DNA of 64,000 nucleotides from Epiperipatus broadwayi (GCA_028023455.1 JAQFVV010000208.1:436001-500000), one strand, 5' to 3'; positions 36,292-47,585 are shown, numbered from the stretch's first letter. Made by a program: numbers and translations. The notes: generated from the sequence alone by a model not told the origin.

Positions 36292-36639
36292 TTTACACAC
36301 ATATATAGTATAAGTGCTCAGATATATATTAAGATAGACTATCCTCATAGTTTAATGGACAGGCTTCAATCCACTCCACACTCCAACTCTTCAACCGTCC
36401 ATCCAATTGAAAATGTGATGATGGAATGCTCAAAGGCCACCCTGAGGCCAAGATTATTGTCACACCCATGTTGACCTAAGGTCAATCTGAACCCCACATG
36501 TACAGGACATAATCATCAGATTTTCAATTGGATGGACAGTTGAAGAGTTGGAGTGTGGAGTGGATTGAAGCCTGTCCATTAAACTATGAGGATAGTCTAT
36601 CTTAATATATATCTGAGCACTTATACTATATATGTGTGT

Positions 36640-36714
36640 TAAGATGATAGTCTGGACCAACTGATGATTGCTGGTTTAGCATGAAATATGTATATTGGTG
36701 ATTATTTATCTTTT
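36640..36714 (+). ncRNA. Hammerhead ribozyme B1b
   Basis: CTGATGA lies at 36,661-36,667, followed by stem II TGCT/AGCA with a GGTTT loop, GAAA, stem III ATATGTAT and the triplet ATA before TTGGT. TTGGT pairs with ACCAA just upstream of the core. The outer stem I pairs TAAGAT with ATCTTT. It is a type I fold with a minimal stem III. Confidence 0.8.
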
Positions 36715-37114
36715 CAGCATATATGTGTTTAGGTGTATCAGTGTTATTAGATAGATTGGAGAGAGGTGGGTGGTGTGAAAGTCTGTGCTCATATACCCTA
36801 TATTACATATATATAGCCACAGGTATATAACAAGCCTGTGTTTCAGTTATTACATTATAGAGATGTCTGCCCATCCTTGCATATGTATTAAATGGATTAT
36901 GTCCTGTACATGTGGGGTTCAGATTGACCTTAGGTCAACATGGGTGTGACAATAATCTCGGCCTCAGGGTAGCCTTTGAGCATTCCATCATCAGATTTTC
37001 AATTGGATGGATGGTTGAAGAGTTGGAGTGTGGAGTGTATTGAAGCCTGTCCATTAAACTATGAGGATAGTCTATCTTAATATATATCTGAGCACTTATA
37101 CTATATATGTGTGT

Positions 37115-37188
37115 AAAGATGATAGTCTGGACCAACTGATGATTGCTGGTTTAGCATGAAATACATATATTGGTGATTATTTATCTTT
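37115..37188 (+). ncRNA. Hammerhead ribozyme B1c
   Basis: CTGATGA lies at 37,136-37,142. It has the same fold as the other B copies: outer stem I AAAGAT/ATCTTT (six pairs), inner stem I ACCAA/TTGGT (five pairs) and stem II TGCT/AGCA. GAAA is followed by ATACATAT and then cleavage triplet ATA. It is the best-paired copy of the family. Confidence 0.82.
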
Positions 37189-37324
37189 TCAGCATATATG
37201 TGTTTAGGTGTAATTGGTTATTGGAAAAAAGTAAGATTTATTATTTAGTTGTGTCTTCTACTAAAGTTATGTATGGGACAATTTATCCATTACAGTATAT
37301 ATATATTGTAACAATGTATATATT

Positions 37325-37358
37325 GAAGCAGATGGATCTGTAGGCCAGATCCATGCTT
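37325..37358. other. Imperfect hairpin
   Basis: GAAGCA-GA-TGGATCT pairs with AGATCCA-TGCTTC around a GTAGGCC loop, with a two-base bulge. A second short hairpin (GGATC/GATCC) lies near 37,384. The purpose is unknown. Confidence 0.5.
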
Positions 37359-37399
37359 CACGTCTTTCTAGATTACTAGACAAGGATCAAACCTGATCC

Positions 37400-37980
37400 A
37401 CGCGTGTTACGATATTTGTAAAACTTTCCGTCTGCCATTTTATCTATATTTAAAATTTAGGCCAGTAAATAAGTTATTAAAGTACTAATTTTCTATTAAA
37501 ATGTTTTATTATAAATATTAGAGGGCCCAGTTAGTTATATATATATATAGAATTACAGATTGAAACTTTTATTAAAATCAATATATACATTTTTAATATG
37601 ATATATTTTTAAGTATTTTATTCTGGAGGTTTGCTTTCACAATAAACCCCACTAACATTCCATAGCATTCAAACAAAAGAAAATCCAGTAACAAAATGGT
37701 AATGGATTTTCTAATTAAAGTAAAACTAAACAGAAAAGATAATTTGAAATATAAATTCTGCAAATCTACATTTAATTAAAAATAGATTTGAAACAATTAA
37801 ATCATTGGGTTTATCGGAAAGTTGATCTCTAGAATACAATACCAATATACTTTAGGTATTTCAACATTTACCACTTAGCCTGGAGCATATGAAAAAAAGA
37901 ATAGAGGAGATAAGAATCAGTCTAAGTTTGAGTCGGACAGTCTAAGTCTGAATCTTACACTTTGCTTTTATTTTTTGTGC
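37400..37980. other. AT-rich stretch without recognisable features
   Basis: No gene or repeat end was recognised. A pyrimidine-rich run precedes the exon candidate at its right end. Confidence 0.5.
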
Positions 37981-37994
37981 TTAGTTTTAAAATG

Positions 37995-38189
37995 ACAGTC
38001 GAGTAGGGCCCGAATCATCTTTCTCTGTGCCTCTCAAGACTGCCTCTATTGATGCCATGAAACTCCTGCCATGGAAAAATGCTGCCACTAATGAAGGATC
38101 CATAGTGACCAAGACTGTTGCCCACAAGGCTGATCTCCATGAGTCTGAAGTTCGGAGAAAGAACCATTTCCCCAAGTATACCGAGGTAA
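37995..38189 (+). CDS. Candidate exon of an unidentified host gene
   Basis: A plus-strand frame is open for about 65 codons in a segment of near 50% G+C within DNA of roughly 27%. It includes PESSFSVPLKTASIDAMKLL and later EGSIVTKTVAHKADLHESEV. It ends at a good splice donor, GAG followed by gtaaca, at 38,187. An acceptor is less clear: either cttag at 37,983, which leaves stops in every frame, or gacag at 37,998. C- and G-ending codons are preferred, unlike the transposon genes nearby. I do not recognise the protein. The minus-strand open frames over the same bases look less natural. Confidence 0.33.
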
Positions 38190-38199
38190 CAGTCCACTA

Positions 38200-39820
38200 G
38201 CTATGTAAAGTTGTTGCTACTTACCTGTAAACACTAACTGTTTTTTTTTTATTTAATCTTTACTTGTAAGACCTCTCTATATTTGTAATATATTTTCTTA
38301 TAATACTAACTCCGATTTCACTTTATTCTGGCCTTATAAGTCTGTGCATTCCGTTTAATACTTTTTCAAAGTTTTCTTTAGTAATATGCCAGTCCAGCTC
38401 AACCTTGCGAGTTTGAGATATAATTGTTTTTTTTTTTTAAATAAAAAAAAGAAAAGAAACAAAAGCAAAGTAAATTGTAATGATAAGGATTTATTTATCA
38501 TTCATTCCCTGTAAGATTGAATATATTATTTTAAAATAGACTTGTGGGGTTCATCTTTCTAAAACTCTCGTGTTTAATTATTTTTTTCATTTTTATTTTT
38601 GTTCATGAAAAATCGCAATAAAGAATGAAGTGTTAATTAATGTCATCACCAAATGGGCTAATTAATTAGAAGTTTTAATTTTGTTTGAAGCTTATATGGG
38701 AAAGCATAACTGACTAATCAAATAAATAATTAATTAAATGTCTCATTTGATATTTATAACCTGATTCACTATTATCCATGTCATTATGCAGGGGAATTAA
38801 ACTGTTATTATATTAAACACTATTTATATTCTCATATGGATATTGGACTGCCAGTATAGCTTAACAATTCTTCAGTATTTCAAATGCTTGGTCATTCAGG
38901 AATCTTCAAGAATCCAAAGTATTTCCCTCCATTTTGAAATTGTTCATAATTAGGGATTATACTCCTTGTGGAATGCGAGGCTAAGGTTTTTGGATACTCT
39001 ATAGAAGAGATCTATGTCAGCTCCCATATCACCAAACCTACTCCAACCTTCATACTGTTTCGCCATACATGCGAATGTATGTCTTCTTCATGAAAATACG
39101 TTCAATGATGAAAATATTTGACCAGCTGGGGCCTTCCTACATATATGATTAACCTTTCTATGTTAGTAGTTACAATATCCATTCATTAAATTGTTTTGCT
39201 TGTTTTATCCCATTAAGAAATAAGGGTATGGGAAATGTGAATCATGTTAGAAGAAGTATTGTATAGATTCTTGTAGTGCGCTTGGTTTAAAGCTGCCTAC
39301 CCTTTTAAAATTAATGAACCATTCCCGTATATGCGTATAATTTTCATTCTCTAATAATAGTCCAAAGAAAATATATGTAAAATATAGAAATAAAATAAAT
39401 GTTTTTATTTTTGCTACAAATAAATGTGGTTTATAACTTTGATCGTATGGCTCCTACTAATTTAAATCATTCGTCAATCTTTCATTTCTTGTGTAAAGGG
39501 AGTTTATTTTGGCAAGGTGAATTCGCGCACATGACCCAAATCAACTTATTGTATAACTCCTGTTGACAACAATTAAGAATTATTCAGTGTTAACATAATA
39601 AATGTAAACCTATATAAAGTGAAATCGCTATATATAGATATACGTTGTATTCATGCTAGTTTGATATTAAAACATATTAAAAATCCAATCCAAAGTTCGA
39701 ATCTTTATTTTGGTTAGTTTTTAATATATAAAGAGATTTATATAATTATGTATAATTCTAGCTCTCTTATCTGATTCGGGAATTCAGCCTTAATAACCCC
39801 ACTTCGAGTCTCATGTCTGT
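38200..39820. other. AT-rich stretch without recognisable features
   Basis: No other exon-like block was found. If 37,995-38,189 is an exon, this would be intron. Confidence 0.45.
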
Positions 39821-39827
39821 ACTGCTG

Positions 39828-39986
39828 TGTAACGTCTGGTACAATATATAAGGTATATATGAATTAGATGATATTATTAATAAAATAGGGGGGGTGATTA
39901 CATTCCAATGTTTAATTGATCAGAAAAAGATTAAATTAAAAAGACAAAAAAAAGTAAAAATCTTTGGGATTAAGTTAAAATACTAA
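39828..39986 (+). repeat. 5' LTR, part before the PLE insertion
   Basis: It begins TGTAACG and runs to the PLE insertion site. It aligns with 51,633-51,792 of the 3' LTR, including the 'aaagattaaa-taaaaagacaaaaaaaagtaaaa-atctttgggatta' stretch. It continues at 46,485. Confidence 0.75.
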
Positions 39987-40531
39987 TATATCAACAAATA
40001 AAAAATCCTTCTCCTTTTTTCTTTTCAAAAACTTTATTTTTTATCTCAATACTGAACATATATATACATTAATATACAAAACTCCAACGTTTCAACTGTT
40101 TTATCTCATACAGTCATTTTCAAGGATCTGCAACAATATTAAATACATATCAACAAATAAACTTCAATTACATAAAAACTTTCTCTTACATTAACATAAT
40201 AACAAACATATTAAACATATAGAAATATATTTTACTTACAGCTTTCTCCCACTGCTATATTTTATTACTCTTTTTTTTTTTATTTACATTGTTTAATTAC
40301 AATATATCTTAAAATCATCCAAGAAACTTTCTATACAAATTTAAATACCAACTCTAATTTCCAAAAACCTCCCCCTTTCTTTAAATTTTATCTAAAACCC
40401 ATCTTAAAACTACATTCCTAAACTATATATTTAAATGAATATAAAACAAATTTAAACATTCCCCCCCCCTCTCTCTCTCTTTTATACAAAAAAACTTCTA
40501 ACAATTTACCTAAACCCATTAAGCATTTATT

Positions 40532-41929
40532 TTAATTATACAGTAATTTATATTCCTTATCTACTCCATTAATTCTATTTAGAGTAGGATTATATTTTTT
40601 TATATAAAAAAATTCTTTAACCATCCTTTCCTTGTAATTTTTAACCCTTTCTAACATTTTAATACTAAATTCTTTATGACCTAAACCTTTACAATGAATG
40701 TAAATATTTGAATTTTTGTCATACAAATGTTGTCTAAGTCTAGTTTTTAATTTATTCTTAGTTGTACCAATATATGAAACCTTACCCCCCTCCCTCTTAC
40801 AATTTAAACATTCAACTAAATATATTCCATTCATTTTGTCAGTTTCTATATTTTTTGTATCATTGATTAAATTTCCTAAATTCAATTTCTTTTTATATAC
40901 TGGTTTAATAATTAACCTACTTTCCCCTTTGTATTTATTATTTATACTTTTTATAATCTTTTTAATCTTCATAAAAGTATCTCTAGAAACATTGTAACTA
41001 TTATATATAAAATTATTTACATCTTTCCCATTGTTTCTCTTCTTTATTATTTTTTTAATATTTCTTTTATTACATAATTTATCAATAATTTTAACTGGAT
41101 AATTATTTTTTATACCTTCCTCTTTTATATTACTAATTTCTTTTATAAACAATTTTTCTTCAGAACATAAATTAATTGCTCTGTTTATCCTATTATTAAT
41201 AATATTAATTTTATGTTCATATTCAATGTCTGAATCCCAACTACTTAACAAACCATAAAAAGTTTCTTTTCTGAATACACTAGTTTCAATATCAACCTTA
41301 CAATTTTTAATAACTTTTTTTATTATAACATCCATATAAGTAATTACATTATTTTTTTCTTTTTCCATAGTAAAACTAATGTCATCATCAATTGAATTAA
41401 TATACCTTATAAAACATTCAGATTTTCTATAATTGCCATTGAACACTAAAAAATAATCATCAACATACCTAACCCAAAAAACAGGCTTATATTTTGTAAC
41501 ACAAAAATATTTATCTTCATAATCATCCATAAATATAGCAGCTAACAATCCACTCATACTATTCCCCATACTCAATCCTTTACATTGTCTATAATATACT
41601 TCATCATATTTAAATACCACATCTTTACAACAAATATTTAACATATCATTCAATTGATTACATTCCATTTTTATACTCTTATTAGTATCTTTAATATATC
41701 TATTCAATATTATATCAAATGCCTTATGTGGTACAATATTCGTGTACATACTACATATATCAAGTTTAACAAAAAACACATTTTTATACTTATTTCCCTC
41801 TAAAAAAACTTTTAAAGTCCTTACAAAATCATATGAATTATTTACATTATTTTCTTTTTTTATTTCACCATATTTTTTAAAAATTTTATTATATAACCAT
41901 TTAGACAAATTTTCGTAATACGAATCCAC
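40532..41929 (-). pseudogene. PLE ORF, reverse transcriptase and GIY-YIG endonuclease (minus copy)
   Basis: 465 residues that copy RNA into DNA and cut the target. The RT palm shows KLDICSMYTNIVPHKAFDII with the first Asp, QCKGLSMGNSMSGLLAAIFM, and the catalytic FWVRYVDDYFLVF (residues of about 150-165). The C-terminal GIY-YIG nuclease reads GIYLVECLNCKREGGKVSYI then G, followed by TRLRQHL, with a CxxC in the spacer. It ends with YIKKYNPTLNRINGV. This architecture defines endonuclease-containing Penelope-like elements. Only the deletion near 42.0 kb separates it from its N-terminal part. Apart from that the copy is intact. Confidence 0.92.
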
Positions 41930-41972
41930 ATTACTAATAATAGGTCTTAATGGTATACCTAATTTATGTATT

Positions 41973-43088
41973 TTAGGTATCCCATATATACTTGCATCTT
42001 TTTAACCTAAATACATCCACTTTATTAATATAGTTTTTATTATACATATCAGTTATAATCCTATTAATCATTTTATTTTTTTCTATACCATCATTCTTTT
42101 TAATTCTTTCAAAACAATCCTCATCCAATAATTTTTTCATTTTTTCATCATATTCTTTCCTCATCATAATTACCATACTAGATGTCTTATCTCCTCTCAA
42201 AAATAACATATCTTTATATTTACTTTTAATTTGACTAATAACTCTCCTTTCATGTTCATTTTCATATTTATACTCCAAATTACTTATCATATTATATTCC
42301 AACTCTTCCATTTTGTATTGAAACTCTCTCAACATCATATCATATTTTTTATCTTTCTTATAACCATTATACATATTTAAGCTATTATTATTAATTTCCC
42401 TAATTTTATCAATTAATAATTTATTTTTTGCCTCAATTTCAAAAATATCTTTATTAACATTACCATTTATGACAGGAATATACTTTAAACCTTTCTCTAA
42501 AATCTCTTTCTCCTTTTTATCAAATTTCATCCCAGTTAAATTAATTATAAAATTATTTTTATTATCACATCCATTATACTTATTATTAAAATAATCTTTT
42601 TTATTATTCCCACTCCTAAATACACCAAGTTTTTGTTTATCATAAATTAATTTTGTTAATTTTTTATTTTGTCTAACACTTATTATATTCCTATAATAAT
42701 TCATTTTATTCAAATAACAATATCTTAACATATCTTCTTCTTTCAAATTTATTAATGTTCTTAATTTTTCATATATCTCTTTAACCTTATTTAATAAAAT
42801 ATCTTTCTCTTTATATAAAATCCTAATATATTTCTTAATCAACTTTTTTTGCAATATATTCATATACTTTTCTCCAAAAATATTTCTAAACACTTTAAAT
42901 TTAATAAATTTTGGAATTACTTTATAATAACAACAATCCTTCATAAATTTAATATCCAATTGTTTCTTAACTACTTTTAATTTACATTTAATCCATTCAT
43001 TTATTACTTGAATACAAGTATTTATAATAAATTTATTCTTAATACCATATATAAACCATTTAAAAAAACTTTTCATATTCATTTTCAT
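41973..43088 (-). pseudogene. PLE ORF, N-terminal part (minus copy)
   Basis: 371 residues, Lys/Asn/Ile-rich, start of the Penelope protein. It shows FIINLTGMKFDKKEKEILEK near residue 185, the conserved N-terminal PLE motif (NLS-x-E-x-x-LxKGLxF-P), and LRGDKTSSMVIMMRKEYDEK near residue 300 (usually DKGxAxVVMDxxDY). The frame then breaks. Compared with the plus copy, 14 nt are missing just after VDVFRLKR, at about 42,000. The next piece carries the RT core. The start Met at 43,088 lies just downstream of the pseudo-LTR-like segment. Confidence 0.88.
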
Positions 43089-43326
43089 ATATCCACCTTC
43101 CTTAAAATATAACTATTATATCACACACAATATAACAACAATAAACAAATTTACAAAAAATATTTCCAATTATAATATCATATATCTTTCTTCAATTTTT
43201 TTATGTTCAAAGTCCTTATCCATATGTATTTCTTCACATATTTATCCATATGTATTTCTTCACAACCAATATCCTCTTCTAAAAATACTGTCCATATACA
43301 AGTTTACTAATATTTATAAAATATAA

Positions 43327-43508
43327 TAACACAGCAAAGGTACATCCACTTTTTCTTTTAAAATATATATGTTCTACAATAATATCAACAAATAAAAAAT
43401 CCTTCTCCTTTTTTTCTTTTCAAAAACTTTATTTTTTATCTCAATACTGAACATATATATACATTAATATACAAAACTCCAACGTTTCAACTGTTTTATC
43501 TCATATCT
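43327..43508 (-). repeat. PLE pseudo-LTR segment between the two copies
   Basis: This stretch is the reverse complement of the plus copy's 3' end at 46,303-46,480. It lies upstream of the minus ORF in direct orientation to that copy, as in tandem PLE pseudo-LTRs. The inverted junction with the plus copy is at 43,508/43,509. Confidence 0.8.
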
Positions 43509-43524
43509 TTTTGGAGAAAAGTAT

Positions 43525-44545
43525 ATGAATATATTGCAAAAAAAGTTGATTAAGAAATATATTAGGATTTTATATAAAGAGAAAGATATTTTATTAAATA
43601 AGGTTAAAGAGATATATGAAAAATTAAGAACATTAATAAATTTGAAAGAAGAAGATATGTTAAGATATTGTTATTTGAATAAAATGAATTATTATAGGAA
43701 TATAATAAGTGTTAGACAAAATAAAAAATTAACAAAATTAATTTATGATAAACAAAAACTTGGTGTATTTAGGAGTGGGAATAATAAAAAAGATTATTTT
43801 AATAATAAGTATAATGGATGTGATAATAAAAATAATTTTATAATTAATTTAACTGGGATGAAATTTGATAAAAAGGAGAAAGAGATTTTAGAGAAAGGTT
43901 TAAAGTATATTCCTGTCATAAATGGTAATGTTAATAAAGATATTTTTGAAATTGAGGCAAAAAATAAATTATTAATTGATAAAATTAGGGAAATTAATAA
44001 TAATAGCTTAAATATGTATAATGGTTATAAGAAAGATAAAAAATATGATATGATGTTGAGAGAGTTTCAATACAAAATGGAAGAGTTGGAATATAATATG
44101 ATAAGTAATTTGGAGTATAAATATGAAAATGAACATGAAAGGAGAGTTATTAGTCAAATTAAAAGTAAATATAAAGATATGTTATTTTTGAGAGGAGATA
44201 AGACATCTAGTATGGTAATTATGATGAGGAAAGAATATGATGAAAAAATGAAAAAATTATTGGATGAGGATTGTTTTTGAAAGAATTAAAAAGAATGATG
44301 GTATAGAAAAAAATAAAATGATTAATAGGATTATAACTGATATGTATAATAAAAACTATATTAATAAAGTGGATGTATTTAGGTTAAAAAGAATGGATTT
44401 TAAAGATGCAAGTATATATGGGATACCTAAAATACATAAATTAGGTATACCATTAAGACCTATTATTCAGACGTGTGCTCTTCGTATTACGAAAATTTGT
44501 CTAAATGGTTATATAATAAAATTTTTAAAAAATATGGTGAAATAA
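43525..44545 (+). pseudogene. PLE ORF, N-terminal part (plus copy)
   Basis: The plus copy starts inside the ORF, near codon 98 of the minus copy, so its true N-terminus is absent. Frames 43,525-44,280 and 44,264-44,545 carry the same residues as the minus copy (NLTGMKFDKKEKEI, DKTSSMVIMM), with a frameshift near 44,275. It retains SIYGIPKIHKLGIPLRPII, the PLE RT motif 1 (GxPKxHK-PxRPI), which is broken in the minus copy. The frame ends where a foreign 16-nt segment replaces 14 nt at about 44,468-44,483. Confidence 0.87.
44466..44483 (+). other. Illumina adapter-like 18-mer inside the assembly
   Basis: TTCAGACGTGTGCTCTTC equals part of the Illumina TruSeq read-2 adapter as I know it. It replaces a native 14-nt stretch that is present in the minus copy, and it causes a frameshift. 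This is a library or assembly artefact and not biology. Confidence 0.85.
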
Positions 44546-45666
44546 AAAAAGAAAATAATGTAAATAATTCATATGATTTTGTAAGGACTTTAAAAGTTTT
44601 TTTAGAGGGAAATAAGTATAAAAATGTGTTTTTTGCTAAACTTGATATATGTAGTATGTACACGAATATTGTACCACATAAGGCATTTGATATAATATTG
44701 AATAGATATATTAAAGATACTAATAAGAGTATAAAAATGGAATGTAATCAATTGAATGATATGTTAAATATTTGTTGTAAAGATGTGGTATTTAAATATG
44801 ATGAAGTATATTATAGACAATGTAAAGGATTGAGTATGGGGAATAGTATGAGTGGATTGTTAGCTGCTATATTTATGGATGATTATGAAGATAAATATCT
44901 TTGTGTTACAAAATATAAGCCTGTTTTTTGGGTTAGGTATGTTGATGATTATTTTTTAGTGTTCAATGGCAATTATAGAAAATCTGAATGTTTTATAAGG
45001 TATATTAATTCAATTGATGATGACATTAGTTTTACTATGGAAAAAGAAAAAAATAATGTAATTACTTATATGGATGTTATAATAAAAAAAGTTATTAAAA
45101 ATTGTAAGGTTGATATTGAAACTAGTGTATTCAGAAAAGAAACTTTTTATGGTTTGTTAAGTAGTTGGGATTCAGACATTGAATATGAACATAAAATTAA
45201 TATTATTAATAATAGGATAAACAGAGCAATTAATTTATGTTCTGAAGAAAAATTGTTTATAAAAGAAATTAGTAATATAAAAGAGGAAGGTATAAAAAAT
45301 AATTATCCAGTTAAAATTATTGATAAATTATGTAATAAAAGAAATATTAAAAAAATAATAAAGAAGAGAAACAATGGGAAAGATGTAAATAATTTTATAT
45401 ATAATAGTTACAATGTTTCTAGAGATACTTTTATGAAGATTAAAAAGATTATAAAAAGTATAAATAATAAATACAAAGGGGAAAGTAGGTTAATTATTAA
45501 ACCAGTATATAAAAAGAAATTGAATTTAGGAAATTTAATCAATGATACAAAAAATATAGAAACTGACAAAATGAATGGAATATATTTAGTTGAATGTTTA
45601 AATTGTAAGAGGGAGGGGGGTAAGGTTTCATATATTGGTACAACTAAGAATAAATTAAAAAACTAG
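44473..45666 (+). pseudogene. PLE ORF, reverse transcriptase (plus copy)
   Basis: It contains the same RT core as the minus copy (LDICSMYTNI, CKGLSMGNSM, RYVDDYFLVF), with only about two substitutions seen (V to A before KLDIC; F to L before CVTKYK). An extra A in a homopolymer at about 45,657-45,662 shifts the frame in the middle of the GIY-YIG domain. The first codons here derive from the adapter-like segment and are not native. Confidence 0.9.
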
Positions 45667-45679
45667 ACTTAGACAACAT

Positions 45680-45874
45680 TTGTATGACAAAAATTCAAAT
45701 ATTTACATTCATTGTAAAGGTTTAGGTCATAAAGAATTTAGTATTAAAATGTTAGAAAGGGTTAAAAATTACAAGGAAAGGATGGTTAAAGAATTTTTTT
45801 ATATAAAAAAATATAATCCTACTCTAAATAGAATTAATGGAGTAGATAAGGAATATAAATTACTGTATAATTAA
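45680..45874 (+). pseudogene. PLE GIY-YIG C-terminal end (plus copy)
   Basis: After the one-base frameshift the rest of the endonuclease reads normally (NIYIHCKGLGHKEFSIKMLE, then FFYIKKYNPTLNRINGV and the stop at 45,872). It is identical to the end of the minus copy. Confidence 0.85.
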
Positions 45875-46484
45875 AATAAATGCTTAATGGGTTTAGGTAA
45901 ATTGTTAGAAGTTTTTTTGTATAAAAGAGAGAGAGAGGGGGGGGAATGTTTAAATTTGTTTTATATTCATTTAAATATATAGTTTAGGAATGTAGTTTTA
46001 AGATGGGTTTTAGATAAAATTTAAAGAAAGGGGGAGGTTTTTGGAAATTAGAGTTGGTATTTAAATTTGTATAGAAAGTTTCTTGGATGATTTTAAGATA
46101 TATTGTAATTAAACAATGTAAATAAAAAAAAAAAAAAAAGAGTAATAAAATATAGCAGTGGGAGAAAGCTGTAAGTAAAATATATTTCTATATGTTTAAT
46201 ATGTTTGTTATTATGTTAATGTAAGAGAAAGTTTTTATGTAATTGAAGTTTATTTGTTGATATGTATTTAATATTGTTGCAGATCCTTGAAAATGACTGT
46301 ATGAGATAAAACAGTTGAAACGTTGGAGTTTTGTATATTAATGTATATATATGTTCAGTATTGAGATAAAAAATAAAGTTTTTGAAAAGAAAAAAGGAGA
46401 AGGATTTTTTATTTGTTGATATTATTGTAGAACATATATATTTTAAAAGAAAAAGTGGATGTACCTTTGCTGTGTTATTATATT

Positions 46485-46998
46485 TTAAAATACTAACGAT
46501 AAATGATCTTTCTTTTCTTTTGTGGATTAAAATTTAACATAAATTTGAAAACAAATTTGTACAGATGTAATCACTTTGTGGACATAAATTCCAGACTGAT
46601 TAAGTAACAATAATTAAAAGTATAACTAATTAGCAAAAAAATAAAGATCAAATGTGTTAATAGCATGGGTTAGAATTCAAGCAGTGGGTGGAGTCTAAGA
46701 GTATAAATGCACAATCACCTATTGTTCAAAAGAGAAGAACAGCAGCAGCAGAACAAGCAAAAAGGAGCAAAATGAGGAAACCAGTAAGTGTCTCCAGGAA
46801 AGTTGACCAAAGAGTCTATAAGCCAGCTAAAAATGACTAAGTTCAGCAAGATGAAGCAATCTTCATATGATTATACTGAGAGAAAAATGTGTTGTTAAAG
46901 CAAAGCTGATTGTTTATTCATTTTCCACCACCTGCCTCCGGAATACCAATAGCTGGATGCAATAATATCAACTCTTCCTCACCTTTGCCATTGTCATC
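46485..46998 (+). repeat. 5' LTR, part after the PLE insertion
   Basis: It resumes the LTR with TTAAAATACTAA and aligns with 51,781 to about 52,315. Shared words include 'cagactgattaagtaacaat', 'agcagcagcagaacaagc' and 'gtctataagccagctaaaaatga'. The promoter should lie here, but no clear TATA site can be singled out in such AT-rich DNA. Confidence 0.75.
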
Positions 46999-47165
46999 TT
47001 ATGGGGTCCAGTTTAATGCTGGATGGTGCCCTTAGAGTTTAAACCCATTATAAATATCCCCATGAGATGTGTCACACTTTTTGCAGTCATGGAACATGTA
47101 CCCTTGGTCTAGAAAGGTGACCATTGTTTGTATATTTTTTATTAAATCTCATTCTGCCCATAGAT
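46999..47165 (+). repeat. Repeat R, copy 1
   Basis: It matches 52,786-52,955 (shared 'gatccagt-taatgctggatg', 'ccccatgaga-gtcacac', 'aaccat-gtttg-atat-ttttattaaat'). In copy 1 it follows the LTR directly. At the 3' side about 470 bp separate it from the LTR. It may be the true end of a longer LTR or an independent repeat. Confidence 0.6.
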
Positions 47166-47585
47166 ATGATTAATATGTAAGTATTGATCATATTTACTCC
47201 TTTGCTTGAATAACAGGGTCTTAAAATGAAATATTTAAAGATTAATATGAGCTAATAATGTAAAATAATTAATAATAAGTATAATAGTCATAAAATAAAT
47301 TGTAAATGAGGGAAATCCCACTACAAATGTCCACCGTGAGGGCCTGAACATTCGTTCTAATTAAAGTAAAAATAAAAAAAAATGTGTAAAATAAATAAAC
47401 CAGCTCACAGAAATAAAGAAATATAATAATTAAAGTAAAATGAATAAATTTTTGGGAGATCAAAGAGATGAGAGAATGGACAACAATAATAATAATTTTA
47501 TATGTTGAAAGAAAGATAAGCGGGGTGAGTTTTGTCAAAATAAAAAAGAAAAGAATATATATATATACATAATTAATATAAATAA
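47166..47585. other. Interior of the LTR element, no gene seen
   Basis: AT-rich leader-like sequence between the LTR and the repeat insertions. No primer-binding site could be recognised. Confidence 0.45.

Larger units (their letters stand above)
36086..37211. mobile_element. Hammerhead element B1: inverted/tandem retrozyme-like insertion
   Basis: An 11-bp duplication AATTGGTTATT (36,075-36,085 and 37,212-37,222) encloses this 1126-bp unit. It holds a minus-oriented partial unit (36,086-36,513), an inverted junction, and then about 1.5 plus-oriented tandem units (36,514-37,211) with a period near 475 bp. Each unit carries a hammerhead core. There is no protein-coding capacity beyond a 66-residue frame that recurs only because the unit recurs. 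The single duplication shows that the composite arrived as one insertion. A second insertion lies at 47,740-48,806. Confidence 0.85.
39987..46484. mobile_element. Head-to-head pair of Penelope-like elements with one TSD
   Basis: A minus-strand PLE copy (39,987-43,508) and a plus-strand copy (43,509-46,484) are joined 5' to 5'. TTAAAATACTAA occurs at 39,975-39,986 and at 46,485-46,496. The unoccupied form of the site, with a single TTAAAATACTAA, is in the other LTR at 51,781-51,792. The pair therefore entered as one unit with a 12-bp duplication. The minus copy has a partial direct-repeat end (43,327-43,508) upstream of its ORF, as is usual for PLE pseudo-LTRs. The right outer end carries about 85 bp more than the left one. 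Confidence 0.9.

Noticed and set aside
36274-37135. 66-residue protein repeated three times in B1
   Set aside because: It recurs because the repeat unit recurs. It overlaps the hammerhead region and lacks any coding signature.
38015-38197. Minus-strand frames opposite the exon candidate
   Set aside because: The plus frame gives a more natural composition and a splice donor; both minus frames lack splice signals that fit.
46290-46330. Canonical hammerhead in the PLE end
   Set aside because: GAAACGTT and a short hairpin are present, but the CTGATGA word is not recognisable and stem I has at most three pairs. It is only hammerhead-like.
40000-46500. CRISPR-like or bacterial content
   Set aside because: No spaced direct repeats, ribosome-binding sites or operons exist; all coding sequence is eukaryotic retroelement.
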